NCBI GenBank assembly: GCA_902526565.1
Contig: CABZLP010000001.1
Location: 128,361 to 192,360 of the forward strand
From: an uncultured Pelagibacteraceae bacterium
GTDB lineage: Bacteria > Pseudomonadota > Alphaproteobacteria > Pelagibacterales > AG-422-B15
Length of the DNA: 64,000 nt
Reading direction: 5' to 3'
A program made the translations under genes and the position numbers. Shown here piece by piece: positions 9,712 to 19,308 of this stretch. How positions within the stretch are numbered: the first letter of the stretch is position 1; every line of letters starts with the position of its first letter. The notes under the pieces are model-generated. The model was not told where the DNA came from. It saw only the letters and a program-made list of their open reading frames with translations, and did no database searches.

Positions 9712-10800
9712 ATGAGTGAAAAAAAGTCAGATTTTGTAAAATTTGAACAAGTTGACAAAAGTTATGACGGTAAAGAATTGGTTGTAAAAGGTCTAGACCT
9801 TGATATTGCTGAAGGGGAGTTTTTAACTTTATTAGGACCTTCAGGGTCTGGTAAAACAACTACATTAATGATGCTTGCAGGCTTTGAGACGCCCACCAAT
9901 GGAGAGATCTATTTTGATGGCAATCCAATCAATAATATACCTCCTCACAAAAGAGGTATTGGTATGGTTTTTCAAAACTACGCTCTATTTCCTCACTTAT
10001 CAGTATTTGAAAATTTAGCATTTCCACTGAAAGTTAGAAAAATTGATAAGGTAGAAATTGAAGAACGTATAAATAAAACCTTAAAAATGGTTTCACTAAC
10101 GGGCTTTGAAAATAGAATGCCTGCGCAACTATCCGGTGGTCAACAGCAACGTGTTGCTGTTGCAAGAGCATTGGTATTTGATCCTAAATTAGTATTAATG
10201 GATGAACCTTTAGGCGCCTTAGATAAAAACTTACGTGAGAGTATGCAATACGAATTAAAACATATTCATGAAACACTGGGAGTTACAGTCGTATATGTCA
10301 CTCACGATCAAGGTGAAGCGTTAACTATGTCTAACAGAATTGCTGTTTTTAATGACGGTAAGGTTCAACAGCTTTCTGGTCCGAATGAATTATATGAAAC
10401 GCCAGTTAATTCTTTTGTTGCTAGCTTTATTGGGGAAAACAATACTTTTACTGGGACTGTAAAAGAACTAGCTTCCGGTTCTGCAAAAATTGAGACTAAT
10501 ACTGGTGAGATAATAATTGCGAACCCAATAGCGGTATCTTCTGCTGGTGAAAAATCAAGAATTTCACTTAGACCTGAAAGGGTTGATATAAATCCGACAG
10601 AGCAAATTGAAAATCGATTTGAAGCTGAAATAAAAGAAATCATTTACCACGGGGATCATACAAGGGTACGTGTAAATTTACTGGGTAATGATGAATTTAT
10701 TCTTAAAGTTCCAAACGCGAGCAGTAATTCAAAGCTTCATCTTGGTGACAAATTAAATTTAGGTTGGTCTTCTCAGGACTGTCGAGCACTAGATTACTAA
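9712..10800 (+). CDS. potA: Spermidine/putrescine-type ABC transporter ATP-binding protein
   Basis: Walker A GPSGSGKTT, signature LSGGQQQRVAVARAL, Walker B LVLMDEPLGALD, C-terminal TOBE-like region; clusters with SBP and permeases. Confidence 0.9.
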   Translation: MSEKKSDFVKFEQVDKSYDGKELVVKGLDLDIAEGEFLTLLGPSGSGKTTTLMMLAGFETPTNGEIYFDGNPINNIPPHKRGIGMVFQNYALFPHLSVFENLAFPLKVRKIDKVEIEERINKTLKMVSLTGFENRMPAQLSGGQQQRVAVARALVFDPKLVLMDEPLGALDKNLRESMQYELKHIHETLGVTVVYVTHDQGEALTMSNRIAVFNDGKVQQLSGPNELYETPVNSFVASFIGENNTFTGTVKELASGSAKIETNTGEIIIANPIAVSSAGEKSRISLRPERVDINPTEQIENRFEAEIKEIIYHGDHTRVRVNLLGNDEFILKVPNASSNSKLHLGDKLNLGWSSQDCRALDY

Positions 10801-10922
10801 ACCTTTGATACTACATATAGATTCAATTCTAAAATATTGAAAAAATTTACCTTTTTTTGTTGCGTTTTTGTTAAAGCCCCTGTGTAATATCTTCTTTATA
10901 TAAAAAAAGGAGACGATTAATC

Positions 10923-12044
10923 ATGTTAAGATTAACAAAAATAATGTCTTTGGCTGCTTTATTGGTGGCACCTACAATGGCTACGGCTGCGGAAGTAAAT
11001 GTAGTATCATGGGGTGGTGCTTATACTGAAAGTCAAAAACTCGGTTATGGGGACCCATATCAAGAGAAGAGTGGTGTTCAAATAAACTGGATTGACTACA
11101 GTGGAGGTTTGAGTGAAATTAAAGCTCAAGTCGAGTCTGGAGCAATTACTTGGGACATCATCGATGTGTATGCACGTGATACAATTATCGGTTGTGACGA
11201 AGGATTGTTTGTAGAATTTGACTTCGACAATGACTTCCCAGCAGGTGTAAATGGTATGAAAGCAAGTGACGACTTCTTTGCTCCAATGCCAAGTGACTGT
11301 GCTGTGGGTAACATTCTTTACTCATGGAACTACGCTTACAACACTGATAACATAAATTTTGACGGAAGTTATCCTGACTCAATGGAAGACTTCTTCAATC
11401 CAAGCAAATATCCAGGAGTAAGATCTCTTTATAGCTCTGCAATGTCAAACCTTGAGTTTGCACTAGTTGCAGATGGTGTTCCAGGAGGTGAAGTGTATGA
11501 CTACATGGAAGAAAATGGAATCGATAGAGCTCTTGATAAGCTTTCAGAACTTTGTAACGATCCTAATGGTGGTTGCATCTTCTGGTCAGCTGGTGCACAA
11601 CCGCCTGAGCAGTTAGTTTCTGGCGAAGCTATTATGGCTACTGGTTGGAACGGACGTCATTTTAACGCCATTGTGAACGAAGGTTCGCCAATGAAAATGG
11701 TTTGGGATGGTCAGATTCTTGATTATGAGTACTTTGTACTTGTAAAAGGTGGTCCTAACCAAGCTGAAGCAATGGAAGCATTGAAATACTTCACAAGCTC
11801 TGAAGGATTGGCTGGAAGTGCAAAGCATATTGCTTACGCACCTTTCAGAATCTCATCTCTTGACATAATCATGGCTGATGAGCCTTGGTTCAATTCACCT
11901 CAAGCAGGTGCGGTTGAGATTATGCCTCACATGCCTACAGCTCCAGCAAACACTAAGAACTATGTTCTTATGAACCCAGAGTGGTACGCTGATAACAATA
12001 CTGATATCAACGACGCATGGGAAGCTTGGAAAGCAAACTTATAA
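10923..12044 (+). CDS. potD: Polyamine-type ABC transporter substrate-binding protein
   Basis: Signal peptide MLRLTKIMSLAALLVAPTMATAAE then VNVVSWGGAYTESQKLGYGDPYQEKSG. Strong SD AAGGAGA upstream. Confidence 0.88.
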   Translation: MLRLTKIMSLAALLVAPTMATAAEVNVVSWGGAYTESQKLGYGDPYQEKSGVQINWIDYSGGLSEIKAQVESGAITWDIIDVYARDTIIGCDEGLFVEFDFDNDFPAGVNGMKASDDFFAPMPSDCAVGNILYSWNYAYNTDNINFDGSYPDSMEDFFNPSKYPGVRSLYSSAMSNLEFALVADGVPGGEVYDYMEENGIDRALDKLSELCNDPNGGCIFWSAGAQPPEQLVSGEAIMATGWNGRHFNAIVNEGSPMKMVWDGQILDYEYFVLVKGGPNQAEAMEALKYFTSSEGLAGSAKHIAYAPFRISSLDIIMADEPWFNSPQAGAVEIMPHMPTAPANTKNYVLMNPEWYADNNTDINDAWEAWKANL

Positions 12045-12053
12045 GAGACTAAA

Positions 12054-12081
12054 ACTTGGGCAACCTATGGGTTGCCCAAGT
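12054..12081 (+). promoter_or_regulatory. Perfect 12-bp intercistronic stem-loop between potD and potB
   Basis: ACTTGGGCAACC-TATG-GGTTGCCCAAGT, 10 nt after the potD stop and 28 nt before potB. Confidence 0.8.
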
Positions 12082-12108
12082 CCTTTAAATTAAGTATCCT
12101 CATACTTA

Positions 12109-13356
12109 ATGTCAGCAGAAATTAGAACATCGGACGGAGAGCTCCTCTCTGTAAAACTCAGAAAAGTTGAACGAAGACGAAGAACTACAGCATTCTTATT
12201 GGCTGCGCCATTACTTTTCTTTATCGTTTTTGCCTACGTGATACCAATATTTCAAATGCTTGGAAGAAGCATTGATAACGTTCAGATGAATGAATTTTTA
12301 AGTGAGACACACGAAGTTATACAAACTTGGGATGGGACTGAAATGCCCGGGGAAGATGTAACCTCAACATTCTTCTATGAACTTAAAGGATTGGTTGAAG
12401 AAAAAAATCACGGTAAAATAGCGACAAGACTCAATTATGAAAAAGGAGGTTTTACAAGCCTTATAAAAAAAACAGCAAGAAAACTTAAAGATTTCGACGA
12501 AAATGGAAATTTTCTTGATCAGTTTATTGATGTTCATAAAAAATGGGGGGATATTGAATACTGGCTTGCTCTAAAAAGAGGAACGGATGCTTATCATTTC
12601 CGAAAATATTTAACTACCTTTGACTTCGAACAAAAATTTGATGGCTCGATTGAACGAATACCTGAAAAGAAACGAATAAATGTTACTCTCTGGTTAAGAA
12701 CTATTTTTGTTGCAGCTGGTGTCACGTTCTGCTGTTTCTTACTTGCATACCCTATATCACATTTACTTTCCGTTTTACCAACTCGATATTCAAATTTGCT
12801 AATGATCTGTGTACTACTTCCGTTTTGGACCTCCTTGCTTGTGCGTACATCTAGTTGGATGGTCCTGCTCCAAAAACAGGGGGTCTTAAATGATACTCTT
12901 GTTTCTCTTGGTATCGTTGCAGATGAAGGAAGGCTTGAACTCATGTACAACATGACCGGCACATTTATCGCGATGACACAAATACTTTTACCATTTATGG
13001 TTCTTCCACTTTATAGCGTTATGAAAACTATACCACCAAGTTTAATGAGAGCAGCAACTTCGATGGGGGCTACTCCTTTCCTCGCATTCAGAAAAATTTA
13101 CTTCCCGCTCACATATGCTGGTATAAGTGCAGGTTCAATTTTAGTTTTTGTTCTTTCTATTGGATATTATATCACTCCTGCATTAGTTGGGGGTGCTAAG
13201 GGAACATTAATTAGTAATAGAATTGCCTATCACATGCAGCAATCACTTGATTGGTCTCTAGCAACTGCAATGGCAGCTGTTTTATTGGTGGCCGTTTTAA
13301 TAGTTTATTGGCTTTACAATAAGATTGTCGGTATAGATAACATGAGGCTTGGATAA
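12109..13356 (+). CDS. potB: Polyamine-type ABC transporter permease with large extra-membrane insertion
   Basis: Inner-membrane BPD permease motifs (VLLPFWTSLLVRTSSWMVLLQKQGVLN, SMGATPFLAFRKIYFPLTYAGI). Roughly 130-aa hydrophilic segment after TM1. Confidence 0.85.
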   Translation: MSAEIRTSDGELLSVKLRKVERRRRTTAFLLAAPLLFFIVFAYVIPIFQMLGRSIDNVQMNEFLSETHEVIQTWDGTEMPGEDVTSTFFYELKGLVEEKNHGKIATRLNYEKGGFTSLIKKTARKLKDFDENGNFLDQFIDVHKKWGDIEYWLALKRGTDAYHFRKYLTTFDFEQKFDGSIERIPEKKRINVTLWLRTIFVAAGVTFCCFLLAYPISHLLSVLPTRYSNLLMICVLLPFWTSLLVRTSSWMVLLQKQGVLNDTLVSLGIVADEGRLELMYNMTGTFIAMTQILLPFMVLPLYSVMKTIPPSLMRAATSMGATPFLAFRKIYFPLTYAGISAGSILVFVLSIGYYITPALVGGAKGTLISNRIAYHMQQSLDWSLATAMAAVLLVAVLIVYWLYNKIVGIDNMRLG

Positions 13357-14221
13357 TATGGCTTTACCTAAATATACTGAAACAAGATACAGGGTCTGGC
13401 ACTACTCATACATTGTTATTTGTACTGCCGTTTTCTTTTTTCTAATTGCTCCACTATTTGTCATCATTCCACTTTCATTTAATGCAGAGCAATACATTCA
13501 TTTTTCTGATGGGATGTTAGCTCTTCAACCTGAAGCATTCTCGCTTAGATGGTATGAAGATATGGTCTATGGTACCAAAAATCCATGGGGAATAGCTGCT
13601 CGGAACAGTATCTATTATGCCTTCTTCGCAACGATAGGTGCTACAGTTTTAGGGACTGTTGCTGCTCTTGGGCTCAGTAGTCGTTACATGCCTTACAAAC
13701 AATTGATCATGAGTATTTTAATTTCACCAATGATCATCCCACTTATCATTTCTGGCTCAGCAATCTTCTTTTCACTTGCTAAATTAGGTCTTGCAGCAAC
13801 ATTTCCTGGCATAGTAATCGCTCATATAATTTTAGGAACTCCATTTGTTGTCATTACTGTAACTGCTACCTTAAGTGGTTTTGATGATAGTATTACAAGA
13901 GCTGCATCAAGTCTTGGCAGTACACCAACCAATACATTTTTTAAAATTACATTACCTCTTATTACACCAGGAATTATTTCAGGTGCACTCTTTGCATTCG
14001 TTACATCATTTGATGAAATAGTCGTGATCTTATTCGTTGCTGGAGGCGATAGGAATTTAACAACAATACCTCTTCAGATGTGGACAGGATTAAGAGAGCA
14101 GCTTAGTCCAACGATTATGGCTGTAGCTACTTGCTTAATTGTTCTTTCAACATTAATTCTGATCGTAACAGAATTATTACGAAGAAGATCTGAAAGAATA
14201 AGAGGAATATCAGCACAATAG
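13349..14221 (+). CDS. potC: Polyamine-type ABC transporter permease
   Basis: BPD permease motif ITRAASSLGSTPTNTFFKITLPLITPGIISGALFAF. Probable start at the ATG 13358 (MALPKYTETRYRV) or 13349. Confidence 0.87.
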   Translation: MDNMALPKYTETRYRVWHYSYIVICTAVFFFLIAPLFVIIPLSFNAEQYIHFSDGMLALQPEAFSLRWYEDMVYGTKNPWGIAARNSIYYAFFATIGATVLGTVAALGLSSRYMPYKQLIMSILISPMIIPLIISGSAIFFSLAKLGLAATFPGIVIAHIILGTPFVVITVTATLSGFDDSITRAASSLGSTPTNTFFKITLPLITPGIISGALFAFVTSFDEIVVILFVAGGDRNLTTIPLQMWTGLREQLSPTIMAVATCLIVLSTLILIVTELLRRRSERIRGISAQ

Positions 14222-14233
14222 TACAAATTGTAG

Positions 14234-14255
14234 CTCAGGAAATCCTTAGTTTTTT
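14234..14255 (+). terminator. Possible weak intrinsic terminator after potC
   Basis: CTCAGG-AAAT-CCTTAG (one mismatch) followed by TTTTTT. Confidence 0.4.
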
Positions 14256-14256
14256 A

Positions 14257-14898
14257 TCAGCTGATTACTAATCCATCTTTTTTTAATTCACTAACCAGAT
14301 CATCAAAACGGTCTTGGCCAAAAAAGAATTTGTCTTTGTAAACAGATAGAGGAACTCCATGATGTCCCGCTTCGAGCTGTTCTTTTTGATTTAACTTAAT
14401 TTCATCAATTAACGCTTGTTCATTTTCGATACGTATTTTTTCAATATCTTCAAACTTCAGTCCAACTTTGGAAGTCGCATCAGCTATTGACTCATCTGTA
14501 TTCCAGTTCTTGAGACCGCTCCATATTTTATTTGAAACCACAACGGCAAAATCAAGCTGCTTATCTTTTTGAATAGCTTGACAATAATGGGCTAATTTAA
14601 AAATATAAGGCTGATGGTCAGAAATTTTTCCAGTCACCAAGTTTTGATTTATTGGATCAGGATTTGGTTTGGCAAAAACCATATTATTTTTTTTTGCTTG
14701 TATGACATAATCAATTCTTCTGATTAAAAAATAAGTAAATAGATTTTTACCTTTAAAAAATTCTGGTTCCCTTATTGCAAGAGGGTAAACTTGCTTAAAA
14801 TTAACATCTACCCCATGTTTATCCCTCAATTCAACCATACGTGGCAAAATTAAATACGAATAAGGACTTCTAAAAGAGAAATATAAATCCACCTTCAT
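14257..14898 (-). CDS. DsbA-family / 2-hydroxychromene-2-carboxylate isomerase-like protein
   Basis: MKVDLYFSFRSPYSYLILPRMVEL at the N-terminus, GVPLSVYKDKFFFGQDRFDDL near the C-terminus. Confidence 0.8.
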   Translation of the reverse strand: MKVDLYFSFRSPYSYLILPRMVELRDKHGVDVNFKQVYPLAIREPEFFKGKNLFTYFLIRRIDYVIQAKKNNMVFAKPNPDPINQNLVTGKISDHQPYIFKLAHYCQAIQKDKQLDFAVVVSNKIWSGLKNWNTDESIADATSKVGLKFEDIEKIRIENEQALIDEIKLNQKEQLEAGHHGVPLSVYKDKFFFGQDRFDDLVSELKKDGLVIS

Positions 14899-14900
14899 AA

Positions 14901-15938
14901 TTATAATATTAGCCTTTCACATCCTGTACCATCAAGCAGGTTATTGACTTTTTTTCGATCATTTTTTTCAAGTTCACTATATTCTTCATTAACCCATTTA
15001 AGACACTTTGCCTGGTAGGGAAACGATTTTTGCTTCCAAAGGCAATTATCGATTTCTGTTTCCCATTCTTTATCACCATTTTCTATAGCTTTTGCATTTG
15101 CTAATTGTGCAGGCACATATCCATTTCCAATTTCAATAAGTAAATCTTTTACTGTCGATGGTAAACTTTCAATTGATCCCCATTGTTCATCGGTAACTTC
15201 AATGCCAGACTGATCTTCAATTAAACCAACCCATGCAACTGTTCTCAAAGACACCTCATGACAAATTTCTCTGGGAGTTGGATCAAAGTTAACAAGCTGA
15301 GACAGTTGACCATATAAAGCAAAATCGCTGGAAGTAGGTCTTTTACTTAGCAGGTAAGATGCGGATGCAAAATGCTTTTCAAGAATAACTAATAAGCGCC
15401 TTAAACTTGCATCTATTATTGGCGCTGTATCATTGTTGGAGCCCACTACCCACAATCTGTCAATTTGCCTTTTACTGATCATTTCCCTAACATTATTTAG
15501 CATGTCATCTGGCATCATTCCTATAGTCTGAAGTGGTAAAATAGTACCTGCATTATTTGCATCTTTTTGATCGTGCCATCGATAATGAAACATATATTTA
15601 GTACCCCACTCATCGGCAAAATCTTCTATTAGATAATTAATGAACGCAAGGGCGGGGTCAGATGGTATCGTGCTTCGTTCACTGACCTCTTTATCAATCC
15701 TTCTTATCAATGGAGTGGAGTCAGTTACTGCTTTCAAATTTCCATCTTCGTCAGGCAATACAAACGTTGGCAGCAAACTAGGTTTTGGTTTTTCTATTCC
15801 TTCCTGATCTAGATATTTTGAAGGGTCTCCCCAGATCATTTTATGGGGAATTCTTTTATATCGTAGGTAGGAGAGCATTTTGCGAGTATAAGGTGACCCC
15901 ACTCCGCCAAGTACTACTAATGGAATTGGTAAATTCAT
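14901..15938 (-). CDS. Glutathione S-transferase-like protein (long, 345 aa)
   Basis: VVLGGVGSPYTRKMLSYLRYKRIPHKMIW thioredoxin-fold N-terminus; YLLSKRPTSSDFALYGQLSQLVNFDPTP GST-C-like. Confidence 0.7.
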   Translation of the reverse strand: MNLPIPLVVLGGVGSPYTRKMLSYLRYKRIPHKMIWGDPSKYLDQEGIEKPKPSLLPTFVLPDEDGNLKAVTDSTPLIRRIDKEVSERSTIPSDPALAFINYLIEDFADEWGTKYMFHYRWHDQKDANNAGTILPLQTIGMMPDDMLNNVREMISKRQIDRLWVVGSNNDTAPIIDASLRRLLVILEKHFASASYLLSKRPTSSDFALYGQLSQLVNFDPTPREICHEVSLRTVAWVGLIEDQSGIEVTDEQWGSIESLPSTVKDLLIEIGNGYVPAQLANAKAIENGDKEWETEIDNCLWKQKSFPYQAKCLKWVNEEYSELEKNDRKKVNNLLDGTGCERLIL

Positions 15939-15947
15939 AATATCTAT

Positions 15948-16634
15948 CTATTTCTGTATAATTTTCGCACCTGTGTCCGTTAAGTCTTTTGATTGTTTCA
16001 TATTTCTCATCAACTCCATAATATCAATTGGAACAGCTACACCTTTTTTACATGCCGGTCGATCCTCCATCATTTGCATCCATCTTTGAAGACCTGTCAG
16101 GCCATCTATTTTGATACCTGACCACTTATATGTTCTTACCCAGCACCAGTTAGCAATATCAGCAATACTAAAATCATCCGCTAAAAATTCATTATCCTTT
16201 AAGCGTGTTTCCATTACCTCAAATAATCGTCGACCTTCATTTTGATAACGATCTACAGCTGCTTGGATTTTATCGCCAGGCCAATACCGAAAAAAAACGT
16301 TTGCCTGCCCCATCATGGGACCAATTCCTCCCATTTGAAACATCAACCATTGAATCACTTTAGAACGAGCAATTGTCTCGGTAGGTAGAAGTTTTCCTGC
16401 TTTCTCAGCTAAATAAATAAGTTGAGCACCACTTTCCATAATTGAAAGATTATTATTTTCTATATCAACAATCACAGGAATGCGTCCATTTGGGTTCATT
16501 GCTAAGAATTCAGGTTTTTTTTGATCTCCAGCTTGTAGATTAACAACGTGAACATTGTAAGGTATTTCAAGTTCCTCTAGTGCGACAGAAATCTTATATC
16601 CATTTGGTGTAGGTGAAGTATATAGATCAATCAT
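15948..16634 (-). CDS. Glutathione S-transferase family protein
   Basis: [31 protein letters not shown]...[17 protein letters not shown]...[28 protein letters not shown]. Confidence 0.9.
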   Translation of the reverse strand: MIDLYTSPTPNGYKISVALEELEIPYNVHVVNLQAGDQKKPEFLAMNPNGRIPVIVDIENNNLSIMESGAQLIYLAEKAGKLLPTETIARSKVIQWLMFQMGGIGPMMGQANVFFRYWPGDKIQAAVDRYQNEGRRLFEVMETRLKDNEFLADDFSIADIANWCWVRTYKWSGIKIDGLTGLQRWMQMMEDRPACKKGVAVPIDIMELMRNMKQSKDLTDTGAKIIQK

Positions 16635-17049
16635 TTATTTCTTTAGTTTCAATATTAAGTTGGCCAGCTAAACCTGCTTCTCGATGTTGGTACGCTTCAA
16701 GATACGTTGGGTCATTTGGCATCATATTTTCACCCATAATTTGTCTTGAAGGCCATTTAGCGATAGCAACTACATCCCATAATTCCTCAACTTGCCCGAC
16801 TGCCATTCGTGTCACATCTGTATGTAAGATAAGATCTCCACCAATATTTTGTAAATGCTTCTTAACAAATTCTGCATAGATTTTGTATGCTTCTCTACCG
16901 GTCAATTTTGTTTTTCTTCCATCTTTGTATTCAGCTTTATCTTTAAACTTTAATAAGTTAACCATATAGATTGGTTCGTTATCAGTTACAGTTTCAAAGA
17001 AACCCCTCATCTGATCTTTACTGGGATAAACCTTATTTTTAACTTCCAT
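16627..17049 (-). CDS. DUF1330-like dimeric alpha/beta barrel protein
   Basis: [17 protein letters not shown]...[14 protein letters not shown]...[15 protein letters not shown]. Overlaps the downstream GST gene. Confidence 0.6.
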   Translation of the reverse strand: MEVKNKVYPSKDQMRGFFETVTDNEPIYMVNLLKFKDKAEYKDGRKTKLTGREAYKIYAEFVKKHLQNIGGDLILHTDVTRMAVGQVEELWDVVAIAKWPSRQIMGENMMPNDPTYLEAYQHREAGLAGQLNIETKEIND

Positions 17050-17114
17050 ATTGAACCTTATTATTGATTATAATAAAAATAAACATTATTTAATAATACT
17101 AAAGGGGAAGGATT

Positions 17115-17492
17115 ATGAATAAATTTTTAGTTATTTTAAATGCTATCAATGGGGTCTTGTTTATTGCAATTGGTCTCCTCTGGGTGATTTCTCCCTACGA
17201 AGCTGGAGCTAACTTTGGTATCTTAGAAATTTCCAAAGGATTAGGTCGAAGTAGTCTAATTGGTGATGTAGGAAGCTATTTTTTTTGCATTGGGTTAATG
17301 ATGATTCTTGCAGCTTATACTCTGAGAAGCATTTGGTTTTATGCGCCCGCGATGCTTTTAGGTGTTACTGCATTATTTAGAGTGATCTCATGGGCAGCAC
17401 ATGATGCGACCTTTGCAACTCAATTTATTATTATTGAAATATTACTTATTACTTTATTGCTTGTAACATCGAAGAGAATGTCTAGCCAATAA
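17115..17492 (+). CDS. Small integral membrane protein (about four TM segments)
   Basis: Hydrophobic 125-aa ORF preceded by GGGGAAGG. Confidence 0.6.
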   Translation: MNKFLVILNAINGVLFIAIGLLWVISPYEAGANFGILEISKGLGRSSLIGDVGSYFFCIGLMMILAAYTLRSIWFYAPAMLLGVTALFRVISWAAHDATFATQFIIIEILLITLLLVTSKRMSSQ

Positions 17493-17494
17493 AT

Positions 17495-18562
17495 ATGAAA
17501 AAAATTTATTTTTTTTTGATAACCGCAATTTTAATACTCATTATTGCACTTATCGGAATAAGAACTACTACTGTTCAAAATCTTTTGATAGATTTTGATT
17601 TTGATAGACAATGGAATAATCAGGATAAATTAATAAGCTTTGATGGTGATTATATTATTGGTCTTGTTTGTGGGTCACGGGGACCTTTACCTGGTGAGGG
17701 AAGAGCTGAGCCATGTATAATGATAAAAACTCCTGATCATATGTTTGTGGTTGATACTGGGGATGGTAGCAGGCAAAACCTATTAAATTGGAGTATTAAT
17801 CTTGGTAATTTAGATGCAGTCTTATTAACTCACTTGCATTCAGATCATATTTCCGATTTAGCTGACTTTCACCTATATTCATGGGTAACTCAAAATAGAG
17901 GCAAAAAATTGCCAGTGTATGGGCCATTGGGTACCAATCTCGTAACTGAGGGGATAACAAAAGCATATGAGTTAGACACTGAGTGGAGAACACTTCATCA
18001 TGGAGAAGAAGTAGCTCCTTCTGACTTTGCCGGCTTTGATACAAAAATAATTAATTTAAATGACCCAGTTGTTTTTGATGATGGTAAACTTAAGATAACA
18101 GCTTTTGAAGTTGAGCATTTTCCAGTTGATCCTTCGTTAGGTTTTCGCTTCGATTATAAAGGCAGATCCATAGTGATAAGTGGTGATACCGACTACAGTG
18201 AAAATTTAGTTGAACAAGCTAAAAATGCAGACTTACTATTTCATGATGCTCTCTCTCAAAATATGATAGGAAGATTAGAAGAAATTTCTAAAGACGTTAA
18301 TCCCTTATTATCCAATGTCTATTATGATATTCAGGATTATCATGCTTCTCCAATTGAGGCTGCCCAAGCTGCCAATGAAGCAAATGTAAAAGAGTTAATA
18401 TTCTATCATCTGACACCAGCCCCTCAAAATTTCATTGCGAAAATAATTTTTGTGAGAGGCGTTAATGAAGTACGTCCAAACAATTGGTCATTAGCAGATG
18501 ATGGAACTATGGCGATACTGCCAGTTGGTTCTGAAAATGTCGAAATCACGAATATTAACTAA
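17495..18562 (+). CDS. MBL-fold metallo-hydrolase
   Basis: LLTHLHSDHISDLADF, VISGDTDYSENLVEQ. N-terminal membrane/signal segment. Confidence 0.87.
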   Translation: MKKIYFFLITAILILIIALIGIRTTTVQNLLIDFDFDRQWNNQDKLISFDGDYIIGLVCGSRGPLPGEGRAEPCIMIKTPDHMFVVDTGDGSRQNLLNWSINLGNLDAVLLTHLHSDHISDLADFHLYSWVTQNRGKKLPVYGPLGTNLVTEGITKAYELDTEWRTLHHGEEVAPSDFAGFDTKIINLNDPVVFDDGKLKITAFEVEHFPVDPSLGFRFDYKGRSIVISGDTDYSENLVEQAKNADLLFHDALSQNMIGRLEEISKDVNPLLSNVYYDIQDYHASPIEAAQAANEANVKELIFYHLTPAPQNFIAKIIFVRGVNEVRPNNWSLADDGTMAILPVGSENVEITNIN

Positions 18563-18565
18563 TAT

Positions 18566-19306
18566 TTATGAATATAATTTTGAAAAGAAATTTTTCATTT
18601 CATTCCAAGAATGCTCATCAGCATATTGGTCATAAAATAATCCGCTTTCTTTCTGATTAGCTTCTGGATTAGTAAAAGCATGGCCGACATTACCGTATGC
18701 GTGAATTTGCCATTTAGCTTTTTTTGAATTTAGTTCATCAGCGAGTTCAATCACACTTTTTGGAGAAGCCATAGGATCATCATAGCCATGCAAAATTAAG
18801 ATCGAACTATCAATTTTTAATGTTCCTTTTAACTGCTTTCCAGTACTCGCTGTTGGAGCGTCATAAAGTCCGTGGAAACTAACAACTCCCTTGATATCCT
18901 CTCCAGATCTTGCAAGATCAAGAGCGCATTTGCCACCAAAACAAAACCCGATAGCCCCAGTTTTATTCTTATCAACTTGATCAAAGTTTTTAAGAGTTTC
19001 AAACGCATTTATCATGCGTTCTTGTAGCAATACTCTGTCAGAATTAAATTCATTCATAAGTGCCATTGACTCCTCTGGATTAGAACCTCGTCTACCCTGT
19101 CCATAGAGATCAATTGCAAAAGCAAAATAACCTAATTCAGCCAATTTTTCAGCTTTCGCAATATCAAAAGATGAATGCCCGCCATATGCGTGGCAAACAA
19201 GGATGCCAGGACGATGATTACTTATGCTATCATCATAACTGATTGAGCCTTCAAATTTTTGATCAGAGTTTAGTGCACCGTAGATTAATTTTTCTGTTTT
19301 AATCAT
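18566..19306 (-). CDS. Dienelactone hydrolase family protein
   Basis: GAIGFCFGGKCALDLARSG nucleophile elbow (Cys), LILHGYDDPMASP, YGNVGHAFTNP. Confidence 0.85.
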   Translation of the reverse strand: MIKTEKLIYGALNSDQKFEGSISYDDSISNHRPGILVCHAYGGHSSFDIAKAEKLAELGYFAFAIDLYGQGRRGSNPEESMALMNEFNSDRVLLQERMINAFETLKNFDQVDKNKTGAIGFCFGGKCALDLARSGEDIKGVVSFHGLYDAPTASTGKQLKGTLKIDSSILILHGYDDPMASPKSVIELADELNSKKAKWQIHAYGNVGHAFTNPEANQKESGLFYDQYADEHSWNEMKNFFSKLYS

Positions 19307-19308
19307 AG

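Noticed and set aside
12594-12962. 122-aa minus-strand ORF
   Set aside because: Antisense to potB, which has clear permease motifs; shadow ORF.
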